DNA from: Nonomuraea terrae | GTDB lineage: Bacteria > Actinomycetota > Actinomycetes > Streptosporangiales > Streptosporangiaceae | Assembly (NCBI RefSeq): GCF_004348995.1 | Contig: NZ_SMKQ01000083.1 | Span: 1 to 33,322, forward strand | Direction of reading: 5' to 3' | DNA length: 33,322 nt | In this document: one piece after another, positions 22,330-30,258 of the stretch | How the letters are laid out: the number at the start of each line of letters is the position of its first letter | Numbering within the stretch: position 1 is the first letter of the stretch | Position numbers and translations under genes: made by a program | The notes under the pieces: model-generated | Databases searched by the model: none | The model's input: only the letters and a program-made list of their open reading frames with translations | What the model was told of the DNA's origin: nothing

Positions 22330-23460
22330 ATGGACCTGTACGAGTACCAGGCGAAGGAGCTCTTCGGGCGTCACGGGATCCCCGTTCCCGCGGGCAAGGT
22401 CGCGGCCACGCCGGCCGAGGCCCGCGCGATCGCGGCCGAGCTTGACACGCCCGTCGTCATCAAGGCCCAGGTGAAGACCGGTGGACGCGGCAAAGCGGGC
22501 GGCATCAGGCCCGCGTCCGGGCCGGCTGCGGCCGAGAGCGAGGCAGAGCGCGTCATCGGGATGGACATCAAGGGGCACATCGCGCGCCGCGTGCTGGTGG
22601 AGGCCGCGACCGTGCCGTTCGAGGAGTATTACGCGGCCTTCCTGGTGGACCGGGCAGAGGGCGCGTTCCTGGCGATGGTGTCGGCCCAGGGCGGCATGGA
22701 GATCGAGGAACTGGCCGCCCGCGACCCCGATGCCATCGTGAAGCTGCCGATCGACCCTGTCGCCGGCGTCGACGCCGACACCGCGCGGCAGCTGGCCGGC
22801 AAGGCGGGCCTGCCCGAGCAGGCGGCCGGCGTGCTGGAGAAGCTGTGGCGGGTGCTCGTCGAGGAGGACGCCCTGCTCGTCGAGGTGAACCCGCTGATCT
22901 GCACGACCGACCAGCAGATCATGGCGCTCGACGGCAAGGTCACCGTCGACGACAACGCCGCCTTCCGGCACTCCTGGGAGTACGCGGAGGAATCCGTCAG
23001 CTTGGAGGCCCAGGCCAAGGCCAAGGGATTGAACTACGTCAAACTGGACGGCAAGGTCGGCGTGATCGGCAACGGCGCGGGGCTCGTCATGAGCACGCTC
23101 GACGTGGTCGCCGGGGCCGGCGCCGCCCCGGCCAACTTCCTCGACATCGGCGGCGGAGCGTCCGCGCAGGTGATGGCGGACGGGCTGGAGATCATCCTGG
23201 CCGACCCCGACGTGCGTTCGGTGCTGGTCAACGTCTTCGGCGGCATCACCGCCTGCGACGCGGTGGCGAACGGCATCGTCACCGCACTCCAGCTGCTCGG
23301 CGAGCGCGGCCACGGCACGCCCATCGTCGTACGGCTGGACGGCAACAACGCCGAGGTGGGGCGGCGCATCCTCAGCGACGCCCGGCACCCGGCGGTCCGC
23401 CAGGTCTCCACCATGGACGGCGCCGCCGAGATGGCGGCCAGACTCGCGGCAGGTGCGTAA
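22330..23460 (+). CDS. Succinyl-CoA ligase beta-subunit paralogue (ATP-grasp)
   Basis: ADP-forming acid-CoA ligase beta subunit, resembling actinobacterial SucC throughout (MDLYEYQAKELFGRHGIPVP at the N-terminus). The ATP-grasp loop GGRGKAGG is at 51-58, metal/phosphate residues are kept in VEVNPL and ALDGK, and the CoA-ligase part has GNGAGLVMSTLDV and FLDIGGGAS. It is 376 residues, slightly shorter than housekeeping SucC. Because it heads an operon for glyoxylate use behind an island operator, it is probably a specialised paralogue acting on another dicarboxylate (oxalate, malate or similar), not the TCA-cycle enzyme; this is inference. AAAGGAGG precedes the ATG. Confidence 0.85.
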   Translation: MDLYEYQAKELFGRHGIPVPAGKVAATPAEARAIAAELDTPVVIKAQVKTGGRGKAGGIRPASGPAAAESEAERVIGMDIKGHIARRVLVEAATVPFEEYYAAFLVDRAEGAFLAMVSAQGGMEIEELAARDPDAIVKLPIDPVAGVDADTARQLAGKAGLPEQAAGVLEKLWRVLVEEDALLVEVNPLICTTDQQIMALDGKVTVDDNAAFRHSWEYAEESVSLEAQAKAKGLNYVKLDGKVGVIGNGAGLVMSTLDVVAGAGAAPANFLDIGGGASAQVMADGLEIILADPDVRSVLVNVFGGITACDAVANGIVTALQLLGERGHGTPIVVRLDGNNAEVGRRILSDARHPAVRQVSTMDGAAEMAARLAAGA

Positions 23461-24341
23461 TGGCGATCTTTCTGACCAAGGACAGCCGGGTACTCGTCCA
23501 GGGCATGACCGGCGCGGAGGGCAGGCGGCACACCGCTCGCATGCTCGCCGCCGGCACCGACATCGTGGCCGGCGTCACGCCCGGCAAGGGCGGCGCGTCG
23601 GTCGACTTCGGTGAGCGCACGGTGCCGGTGTTCGGCTCGGTGGCCGACGCGGTCGAGCAGACCGGGGCCGACGTGTCGGTGGTCTTCGTGCCGCCGAAGT
23701 TCACCGGCGGCGCCGTCGAGGAGGCCATCGCGGCCAAGGTGCCGCTCTGCGTGGTCATCACCGAGGGCGTCCCCGTGCACGACGCCGTACGCTTCCGCGC
23801 GCTCGCGGCGGCGGGCGACACCCGGATCATCGGCCCCAACTGCCCCGGCCTGATCAGCCCCGGGCAGTCGTCGGCCGGCATCATCCCCGCCGACATCACC
23901 TCGGCCGGCCGCATCGGCCTGGTCTCGAAGTCCGGCACGCTCACCTACCAGCTCATGTACGAGCTGCGCGACCTCGGCTTCTCCACCGCCGTGGGCATCG
24001 GCGGCGACCCCGTCGTCGGCACCACCCACATCGACTGCCTGCGGGCCTTCCAGGAGGACCCGGGCACCGACGCCATCGTGATGATCGGCGAGATCGGCGG
24101 TGACGCCGAGGAGCGGGCCGCCGCCTACATCGCGGCGAACGTCACCAAGCCCGTCGTCGCCTACGTGGCCGGCTTCACCGCCCCCGAGGGCAAGACGATG
24201 GGCCACGCGGGCGCGATCGTGTCCGGCTCGTCCGGCACCGCGCAGGCCAAGAAGGAGGCCCTGGAGGCGGTCGGCGTCCGCGTCGGCAAGACCCCCACCG
24301 AGACGGCCCGGCTCATGCGCTCGGCCCTGGGCGCGCGGTGA
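23460..24341 (+). CDS. Succinyl-CoA ligase alpha-subunit paralogue
   Basis: Partner of the preceding beta subunit. The 293-residue protein has an N-terminal CoA-binding Rossmann domain with VQGMTGAEGRRHT (13-25), PNCPGLISPG (126-135) and the active-site phosphohistidine H249 in GHAGAI. All catalytic features are present. Its ATG shares one base with the beta-subunit stop (TAATG). The following hyi gene overlaps by four bases. Confidence 0.87.
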   Translation: MAIFLTKDSRVLVQGMTGAEGRRHTARMLAAGTDIVAGVTPGKGGASVDFGERTVPVFGSVADAVEQTGADVSVVFVPPKFTGGAVEEAIAAKVPLCVVITEGVPVHDAVRFRALAAAGDTRIIGPNCPGLISPGQSSAGIIPADITSAGRIGLVSKSGTLTYQLMYELRDLGFSTAVGIGGDPVVGTTHIDCLRAFQEDPGTDAIVMIGEIGGDAEERAAAYIAANVTKPVVAYVAGFTAPEGKTMGHAGAIVSGSSGTAQAKKEALEAVGVRVGKTPTETARLMRSALGAR

Positions 24342-25132
24342 GCGCGGGGACCGTGGCGTCGGGCTCACCGAAATTCGACGTCAACCTGTCCATTCTCTTC
24401 ACCGAACTGCCGCTGCTGGAGCGCCCGGCCGCCGCGGCCAAGGCCGGGTTCGACGCCGTCGAGCTGTGGTGGCCGTTCCCCGCGCCCGACCCCTGCGGCG
24501 CGGACCTGGCCGCCCTGCGCCAGGCCATCGAGGACGCCGGGGTGCGCCTGGTCGGGCTCAACTTCGACGCCGGCGACATGGCGGGCGGCGAGCGCGGCCT
24601 GCTGGCCAGACCCGATGGCTCAGACCGCTTCCGCGCCAACATCGACATCGCGGTCCGCTTCGCCGGGGAGCTGGGCTGCGGCGTGCTCAACGCCCTCTAC
24701 GGCAACGGCCCCGGCACCGACCACGCCCTCGCCGTGGACAACCTGCGCCGGGCGGCCGACGCGGCGGCCGGCATCGGCGCGACCGTGGTCGTCGAGGCGC
24801 TCAACTCGCACGAGAACCCCCACTACCCGATCACCTCGTCGCAGGCCGCCTTCGAGCTGATCGACGAGGTGGACCGGGACAACATGGCCTTCCTGGCCGA
24901 CCTCTACCACCTGAACCGGATGGGCGAGGACGTGCTCGCGCTCATCGACGGGCACGCGGCGCGCTTCGGCCACGTGCAGATCGCCGACGACCCAGGAAGG
25001 GGCCGGCCGGGCAGCGGGCGGATGCCGTACGCGGAGATCTTCGCGCGGCTGGAGGCGGCGGGCTACCACGGGCACGTCGGCCTGGAGTACCGGCACGAGG
25101 GGCCGGGCGCGTTCGACTGGAGGCAGACATGA
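24338..25132 (+). CDS. hyi: Hydroxypyruvate isomerase
   Basis: Interconverts tartronate semialdehyde and hydroxypyruvate in the glyoxylate-to-glycerate pathway. The 264-residue TIM-barrel protein parallels E. coli Hyi: NLSILFTELPLLERP near the start, AGDMAGGERG at 78-87 (E. coli AGDWAAGERG), and HVQIADDPGRGRPGSG at 212-227. The metal/catalytic glutamates are E153 (VVEALNS) and E250 (LEYRH), with D188 and Q214 as further ligands. The GTG start overlaps the upstream stop (GTGA). The N-terminal dozen residues are extra relative to E. coli. It lies between the ligase pair and glxR, in an unbroken coupled operon. Confidence 0.9.
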   Translation: MSAGTVASGSPKFDVNLSILFTELPLLERPAAAAKAGFDAVELWWPFPAPDPCGADLAALRQAIEDAGVRLVGLNFDAGDMAGGERGLLARPDGSDRFRANIDIAVRFAGELGCGVLNALYGNGPGTDHALAVDNLRRAADAAAGIGATVVVEALNSHENPHYPITSSQAAFELIDEVDRDNMAFLADLYHLNRMGEDVLALIDGHAARFGHVQIADDPGRGRPGSGRMPYAEIFARLEAAGYHGHVGLEYRHEGPGAFDWRQT

Positions 25133-25989
25133 ACATCGGGTTCGTCGGCTTGGGGATCATGGGCAGCCCGATGGCGGCCAATCTCCTCAAGGCCGGTCAC
25201 GCGGTGACCGGGTACGACGTCAGCGCGGAACGGGTCGAGCAGCTCGTCGGCCTGGGCGGCAAGGCCGCCACGGGCGTGGTCGACGCGGTCGGCGGCGCCG
25301 ACGTGGTGATCACGATGCTGCCCGACTCGCCGCAGGTGGAGGAGGTCGCGCCGCTCGTCATCGAGTACGGCAAGCCCAACCTGCTCTACATCGACATGAG
25401 CACCATCAAGCCGGAGACCTCCCGCTCGGTGGCCAAGCAGGCCGCGGCGGTCGGCGTACGGGCGCTGGACGCCCCCGTCAGCGGCGGCGAGCGCGGCGCG
25501 ATCGACGGCACCCTGTCGATCATGGTCGGCGGCGAGCCGGAGCACGTCGAGGAGGCCAGGCCGGTCCTGGAGGCGCTCGGCACGACCGTCGTGCACGTCG
25601 GCCCGGCCGGCGCGGGACAGACCGTCAAGGCCGCCAACCAGCTCGTCGTCGGCGGCATCTACGGGCTGGTGTCGGAGGCGATCGTGCTGCTGGAGGCCTC
25701 CGGCGTGGACGCGGCGGCCGGGCTCGACGTGCTCGCGGGCGGCCTGGCCGGCTCCCGGATCCTGGAGCTCAAGCGGCAGACCATGGTCAAGCGGGAGTTC
25801 GCCCCCGGCTTCCGCATCGACCTGCACCACAAGGACATGGGCATCGCCGTCGCCGCCGCCCGCGAGGCCGGCGTCAGCCTGCCGCTCACCGGGCAGGTCG
25901 CCCAGCTCGTGGCGGCGGCCCGGGCGCAGGGGCACGGCTCGCTCGACCACTCCGCCCTGCTCAAGGTCATCGAAAGGCTGAATGGATGA
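25129..25989 (+). CDS. glxR: 2-hydroxy-3-oxopropionate (tartronate semialdehyde) reductase
   Basis: NAD(P)H-dependent reduction of tartronate semialdehyde to D-glycerate. The 286-residue beta-hydroxyacid dehydrogenase has the Rossmann motif GLGIMGSPMA at 7-16, the substrate-binding motif DAPVSGGERGAIDGTL at 114-129 and the catalytic Lys167 in GAGQTVKAANQ. It overlaps hyi (ATGA) and gcl (ATGA) by four bases each. Substrate is assigned from its position between hyi and gcl; the family also includes 3-hydroxyisobutyrate dehydrogenases. Confidence 0.9.
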   Translation: MNIGFVGLGIMGSPMAANLLKAGHAVTGYDVSAERVEQLVGLGGKAATGVVDAVGGADVVITMLPDSPQVEEVAPLVIEYGKPNLLYIDMSTIKPETSRSVAKQAAAVGVRALDAPVSGGERGAIDGTLSIMVGGEPEHVEEARPVLEALGTTVVHVGPAGAGQTVKAANQLVVGGIYGLVSEAIVLLEASGVDAAAGLDVLAGGLAGSRILELKRQTMVKREFAPGFRIDLHHKDMGIAVAAAREAGVSLPLTGQVAQLVAAARAQGHGSLDHSALLKVIERLNG

Positions 25990-27707
25990 CGCGCGTTCCC
26001 TGTATGGAAGCCGTGGTGAAGGTGCTGGAGTCGGAGGGTGTGGACACCGTCTTCGGCATCCCCGGCGCGGCCATCCTGCCGCTCTACGCCGCGCTGCAGC
26101 ACAGCTCGATCCGGCACATCACCGTCCGCCACGAGGAGGGCGGCACCCACGCCGCCGACGGATGGGCGCGGGTGACCGGCAACGTCGGCGTCTGCATCGG
26201 CACCTCCGGCCCGGCCGGCACGAACATGATCACCGGCCTCTACACCGCGATGGCCGACTCTATCCCGATGATCTGCATCACCGGCCAGGCCGCGACCTCC
26301 AAGCTGCACCAGGAGGCGTTCCAGGCGGTCGACATCGTGGAGATCGCCCGGCCCGTGACCAAGTGGGCCGTGCAGCTCAAGGAGCCCGCACAGGCTCCGT
26401 GGGTGTTCCGTGAGGCGTTCAGGATCGCCCGCTCGGGGCGGCCCGGCCCCGTGCTCATCGACCTGCCCATCGACATCGCGAAGGGCACCTGCCTGTACGA
26501 CCCCGCCCTGGACGGGCCGCTGCCCGTCGAGGTGCCGGAGCCGCTGCCGCAGGCCGTGGGCGCCGCCCTCGACATGATCGAGCGGGCCAAGCGGCCGATC
26601 ATCCTGGCCGGCGGCGGCGTCATCATCGCCGACGCCTGCGACGAGCTGCGCGCGCTGGCCGAGCACCTGCAGGTGCCCGTCCAGGTGACGCTCATGGGCA
26701 AGGGCGCCTTCCCCGAGGACCACCCGCTGTTCGCCGGCATGGCCGGCATCCAGACGCAGACCCGGTGGGGCAACGCCGCGTTCCTGGAGAGCGACCTCGT
26801 GCTGGCCGTCGGCGCCCGCTTCGGCGACCGGCACACCGGCGAGCTCGACGTCTACCGCCGGGGCCGCAAGTTCATCCACGTCGACATCGACCCGCTGCAG
26901 ATCGGCCGGGTCTTCGAGCCCGACCTCGGGGTCGTCGGGCACGCCCGTCCGGTGCTCGCCAACCTGCGCGACGAGGCGCGCCGGCGCGGCGCGCCCAAGG
27001 AGCCGGACAAGTGGGTGCGCAAGGTCAGCGAGCTGCGCGGCACGCTGCTGCGGCGCGACGACTTCGACGACGTGCCGATCAAGCCGCCCCGGGTGTTCAA
27101 GGAGATCAACGAGTACTTCCCGCGCGACACCACGTTCGTCACCGCCATCGGGCTCTACCAGATCTGGTCCGGGCAGTTCCAGACGACGTACCTGCCGCGC
27201 CGCTACCTGGTCTGCGGGCAGGCCGGGCCGCTCGGCTGGGAGGTGCCCGCGGCCATGGGCGTCAAGCTCGCCCACCCGGAACGGCAGGTCGTGGCGGTGG
27301 TCGGCGACTACTCCTTCCAGTTCCTCATGGAAGAGGTCGCGGTGGCCGCCCAGTACCGCATCCCGTTCGTCATCGTCATGATCAACAACGAGTACCTGGG
27401 CCTCATCAGACAGGCCGAGCTCCCGTACGACATGAACTTCGCCGTGGACCTGCACTACGGGGAGGGGGGCATCGACCATGTCAAGGCCATGGAGGCGTTC
27501 GGCTGCCCGGCGCGCCGGGTCGAGCTGCCCGGGGACATCCGCGACGCGCTGGCATGGGCGAGCGCCGAGGCGGCGCGCGAACGGCTGCCGGTGCTCGTGG
27601 AGGTGATGGTCGAGCGCGAGGCGAACGCCGCCATGGGGCCGTCGCTGGAGGCCGTCAAGGAATTCGAACCGCTGCCCGAGCTCATCACCGCCGACTGGTC
27701 CGACTGA
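25986..27707 (+). CDS. gcl: Glyoxylate carboligase (tartronate-semialdehyde synthase), variant active site
   Basis: ThDP enzyme condensing two glyoxylates to tartronate semialdehyde and CO2. The 573-residue protein follows E. coli Gcl along its length: FGIPGAAILPLYAAL (23-37), GTSGPAGTNMITGLY (72-86), DDVPIKPPRVF (361-371), CGQAGPLGWEVPAA (410-423), GDYSFQFLMEE (440-450) and NNEYLGLIRQ (467-476). Unusually, the residue matching E. coli Val51 is Glu50 (VRHEEGG against ARHVEGA). True Gcl is known for having Val where all relatives have Glu, so this is a reverted or different active site. It may still make tartronate semialdehyde, or work on a related 2-oxoacid. It ends the coupled run from sucC. 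Confidence 0.85.
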   Translation: MTRVPCMEAVVKVLESEGVDTVFGIPGAAILPLYAALQHSSIRHITVRHEEGGTHAADGWARVTGNVGVCIGTSGPAGTNMITGLYTAMADSIPMICITGQAATSKLHQEAFQAVDIVEIARPVTKWAVQLKEPAQAPWVFREAFRIARSGRPGPVLIDLPIDIAKGTCLYDPALDGPLPVEVPEPLPQAVGAALDMIERAKRPIILAGGGVIIADACDELRALAEHLQVPVQVTLMGKGAFPEDHPLFAGMAGIQTQTRWGNAAFLESDLVLAVGARFGDRHTGELDVYRRGRKFIHVDIDPLQIGRVFEPDLGVVGHARPVLANLRDEARRRGAPKEPDKWVRKVSELRGTLLRRDDFDDVPIKPPRVFKEINEYFPRDTTFVTAIGLYQIWSGQFQTTYLPRRYLVCGQAGPLGWEVPAAMGVKLAHPERQVVAVVGDYSFQFLMEEVAVAAQYRIPFVIVMINNEYLGLIRQAELPYDMNFAVDLHYGEGGIDHVKAMEAFGCPARRVELPGDIRDALAWASAEAARERLPVLVEVMVEREANAAMGPSLEAVKEFEPLPELITADWSD

Positions 27708-27717
27708 GGAGGAGCAC

Positions 27718-29265
27718 ATGCAGCTGAAGCCGGGGACGTCCTGGCGGGACACCTACGAACGGTGCTGTTCGGTGGCGCCGGAAGCCTTCCACGATGATCG
27801 GGTGCTCAACCACTGGGGCGGCATCTGGCACCGCGACGGGCGCCCCGTGCCCGGCTTCTCGCCGGTCGACGGCACCGCCATCGCCGGCCTGCCCCGGCTG
27901 GACCGGGCCGGCGCGGGCCGGGCCGTGGCGGGAGCGGTCGAGGAGCACGGGCGCTGGCGGTACCTGCCGCCGGCCGAGCGCAAGGCCATGGTGTCCGCCG
28001 CGGTGGAGTCCATGGCGGCCCACCGCGACCTGCTGGCCATGCTGCTGGTCTGGGAGATCGGCAAGCCGTGGAAGACGGCCTGCGCCGACGTCGACCGCTG
28101 CCTGGACGGCGTGCGCTGGTACATCGAGCAGATCGACGACATGACGGCCGGGCGCACCCCGTTGCCCGGCCCGGTCAGCAACATCGCCAGCTGGAACTAC
28201 CCGATGAGCGTGCTCATGCACGCCATGCTCGTGCAGGCGCTGGCCGGCAACGCGGTCATCGCCAAGACGCCCACCGACGGCGGGCTGTGCTGCCTCACCC
28301 TCGCCACGGCGCTGGCCGTCCGTGAGGGGCTCCCGTTCACGCTGGTGAGCGGGGGAGGGGCGGAGCTGTCGCCGGTGCTGGTGGGCGGGCAGTCGCTCGG
28401 GTGCGTGTCGTTCGTCGGCGGACGCGACGCGGGGGCGAATGTGGCCACCTCGCTGGCCGACCTCGACCGCCGGCACGTGCTGGAGCAGGAGGGCCTCAAC
28501 TGCTGGGGCGTGTGGGAGTACGGCGACTGGGACCTGCTCACCCGGCAGATCCGCGGGTCGTTCGACTACGCCAAGCAGCGCTGCACCGCCTACCCGCGGT
28601 TCGTCGTGCAGCGCTCGTTGTTCCACGAGTTCCTGGCCGCGTACCTGAAGGCCGTGGGGTCGCTGCGGTTCGGCCATCCGCTGGCCGTGGCCGACCCCGA
28701 TGACCCCCTGCCGGAGCTGGACTTCGGCCCGCTGATCAACGCCTCGAAGGCCAAGGAACTGGCCGACCAGGTGGACGAGGCCGTGGCCAGGGGCGGCGTG
28801 CCGCTCCACCGTGCCGCACTGGACGCCGGACATTTCCTGCCTGGGCAGGATAAATCCGCTTATTTTGCTCCGACAGCGCTGCTCAACCCGCCGCGCTCGT
28901 CGCCCCTCCACCACGCCGAGCCCTTCGGGCCGGTCGACACGATCGTGCTGGTGGACACCGAGGCCGAGCTGCTGGCCGCCATGAACGCCAGCAACGGCGC
29001 CCTGGTCGCCACGCTCTCCTGCGACGAGGAGGAGACCTTCCGCCGGCTGTCGCCCGAGGTGCGGGCGTTCAAGGTCGGCCACAACAGGCCGCGCTCGCGC
29101 GGCGACCGCGACGAGCTGTTCGGCGGCCTCGGGGCGTCGTGGCGCGGCGCGTTCGTCGGCGGCGAGCTGCTCGTGCGCGCCGCCACCGTCGGCCCGGACG
29201 GCGAACGCCTCCCGGGCAACTTCCCCAGCTACACGCTGCTGCCGGACACCCCCGCGGCCACCTGA
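27718..29265 (+). CDS. NAD(P)-dependent aldehyde dehydrogenase family protein
   Basis: Aldehyde dehydrogenase superfamily enzyme of 515 residues. The catalytic residues can be placed: N160 in ASWNYP, K183 in AKTP, E256 in LEQEGLN and the nucleophile C289 in QRCTAYPRF. It departs from the usual LELGGK(N) and G-Q-x-C contexts, so it belongs to a divergent subgroup. In this cluster glyoxylate, glycolaldehyde or another C2-C3 aldehyde is a likely substrate. It starts 10 bp after gcl with an AGGAGGAG site, and a strong hairpin ends the operon. A stretch near 28840-28880 uses AT-rich codons unlike the rest of the gene. Confidence 0.8.
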   Translation: MQLKPGTSWRDTYERCCSVAPEAFHDDRVLNHWGGIWHRDGRPVPGFSPVDGTAIAGLPRLDRAGAGRAVAGAVEEHGRWRYLPPAERKAMVSAAVESMAAHRDLLAMLLVWEIGKPWKTACADVDRCLDGVRWYIEQIDDMTAGRTPLPGPVSNIASWNYPMSVLMHAMLVQALAGNAVIAKTPTDGGLCCLTLATALAVREGLPFTLVSGGGAELSPVLVGGQSLGCVSFVGGRDAGANVATSLADLDRRHVLEQEGLNCWGVWEYGDWDLLTRQIRGSFDYAKQRCTAYPRFVVQRSLFHEFLAAYLKAVGSLRFGHPLAVADPDDPLPELDFGPLINASKAKELADQVDEAVARGGVPLHRAALDAGHFLPGQDKSAYFAPTALLNPPRSSPLHHAEPFGPVDTIVLVDTEAELLAAMNASNGALVATLSCDEEETFRRLSPEVRAFKVGHNRPRSRGDRDELFGGLGASWRGAFVGGELLVRAATVGPDGERLPGNFPSYTLLPDTPAAT

Positions 29266-29280
29266 GCGACTTCCAGGGCT

Positions 29281-29317
29281 CTGCGCTGGTCGCGCCCACG
29301 CGGCGTGACCAGCGCAG
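29281..29317. terminator. Terminator hairpin closing the sucC-gcl-aldehyde dehydrogenase operon
   Basis: CTGCGCTGGTC (29281-29291) and GACCAGCGCAG (29307-29317) are perfectly complementary; with three further inner pairs the stem reaches 14 bp with a 9-base loop. It starts 16 bases after the stop codon. It marks the right end of the island. Confidence 0.75.
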
Positions 29318-29364
29318 TACCCCTGCGTCAAGCGAGTTGCAAGTGGCATCAATACGGTCGAACC

Positions 29365-29793
29365 GTGCTGCAAGTCATCAACGCCATCGCCGTCGTCGGC
29401 GGCATGGGCCTGCTCTTCGCCGTCGTCGGCGGCACGCTGGCGATCAGGTCACGGGGCTTCCGCAGGCGGGCCCACCGCGCTCGCGGCCTGGTCGTGGGGC
29501 TGAGGCCGAACCGATCCGGCCCCGGCGAGGGCGCCGCCTATCACGCCGTCATCCGGTACACCACCCGGCAGGGCGTGCACGTGGAGGCCGAGACCCCGTT
29601 CGCCAGCAACCCACCGCCCGCGCGGCCCGGTCAGCAGGTGGGCGTTCTCTACGACCCGGACGTCCCCACGCAGGTCCGCATCGACAGCGCGATGGGAAGC
29701 GGCGTCCTGCTCGGCCTGATCTTCTTCGCCGTCGGGATCGGCATGCTCGTCGTCATGGTCGTGATCGCCGCCCAGGAGTTGGCGACGTTCTAG
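29365..29793 (+). CDS. DUF3592-type membrane protein
   Basis: A 142-residue protein with an N-terminal helix (about 5-25), a central domain of about 70 residues with a VIRYTTRQG strand and a VGVLYDPDVPTQVRID block, and a C-terminal helix. This layout and the YDP...P pattern are those of DUF3592 proteins, whose function is unknown. GTG at 29365 is chosen because an earlier GTG at 29305 lies inside the terminator stem. Convergent with the next gene, 20 bp apart. Confidence 0.65.
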   Translation: MLQVINAIAVVGGMGLLFAVVGGTLAIRSRGFRRRAHRARGLVVGLRPNRSGPGEGAAYHAVIRYTTRQGVHVEAETPFASNPPPARPGQQVGVLYDPDVPTQVRIDSAMGSGVLLGLIFFAVGIGMLVVMVVIAAQELATF

Positions 29794-29813
29794 AAGACTC
29801 TCCAGAAGGCCCT

Positions 29814-30161
29814 CTAGAAAACACCGAAGCGCGTCGCCGCGAGCAGGACCAGGAAGGTCAGCATGGCGACCCGCATGATCTTCCCGCCGATCCGCAGCGA
29901 CGGCCATGACAGGTAGGCGAGCCAGCCGATGAACGCGATCACCGGCAGCACCGCCACGCCGCCGAGCGGATGGGCCACGGCGAAGCCCACCAGCAGCAGG
30001 ATCACCAGCACCGCCGGCGCCACCCACCGGGGCACCTGCGTGAACAGGAACGCCATCGGCACCGCGCTGCGCTGCTCGACGGCCTTGCGCAGGCCGCTCG
30101 CGCCGGGCGTGAAGAACTGCTCGTCCTGGGGCAGCGGGCGGCGCTTGTCGTCAGGGGCCAC
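29814..30161 (-). CDS. Small membrane protein, possibly DUF6703
   Basis: A 115-residue protein with a polar N-terminus (RRPLPQDEQFFTPGASG) and three hydrophobic segments, including RWVAPAVLVILLLVGFAVAH and a SWP-containing loop before the last helix. It resembles small actinobacterial membrane proteins with no known function; the DUF6703 label is tentative. GTG at 30161 follows CGGGGGC. It is divergent from the monooxygenase-fold gene and probably belongs to the ancestral glyS neighbourhood. Confidence 0.6.
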   Translation of the reverse strand: MAPDDKRRPLPQDEQFFTPGASGLRKAVEQRSAVPMAFLFTQVPRWVAPAVLVILLLVGFAVAHPLGGVAVLPVIAFIGWLAYLSWPSLRIGGKIMRVAMLTFLVLLAATRFGVF

Positions 30162-30242
30162 GCCCCCGAGCCTACGGGAGATCGCCCGCCCGTGAGCCGG
30201 ATGAGCGCAGGTGACCGGGCTGTGGCGGACCGCCTGCACCCC

Positions 30243-30258
30243 TAGGCTGGAACGCGTG
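30243..30258 (+). promoter_or_regulatory. Probable leaderless promoter -10 box
   Basis: TAGGCT at 30243-30248 followed by seven bases and the GTG start at 30256, the spacing expected for a leaderless actinobacterial transcript. No obvious -35 box. Confidence 0.55.

Noticed and set aside
20983..23388. An 801-residue minus-strand frame extending the MFS gene through sucC
   Set aside because: Only the first 1257 bp (20983-22239) code a transporter; the remainder is antisense to the well-supported sucC.
22330..24341. Housekeeping TCA-cycle sucCD
   Set aside because: The sequences are close to actinobacterial SucCD, but the genes are coupled to hyi-glxR-gcl behind an island operator, so a specialised paralogue is preferred. 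Not excluded without the rest of the genome.
29305..29364. Earlier GTG start for the DUF3592-type protein
   Set aside because: The GTG at 29305 lies inside the terminator stem of the preceding operon and lacks a ribosome site.
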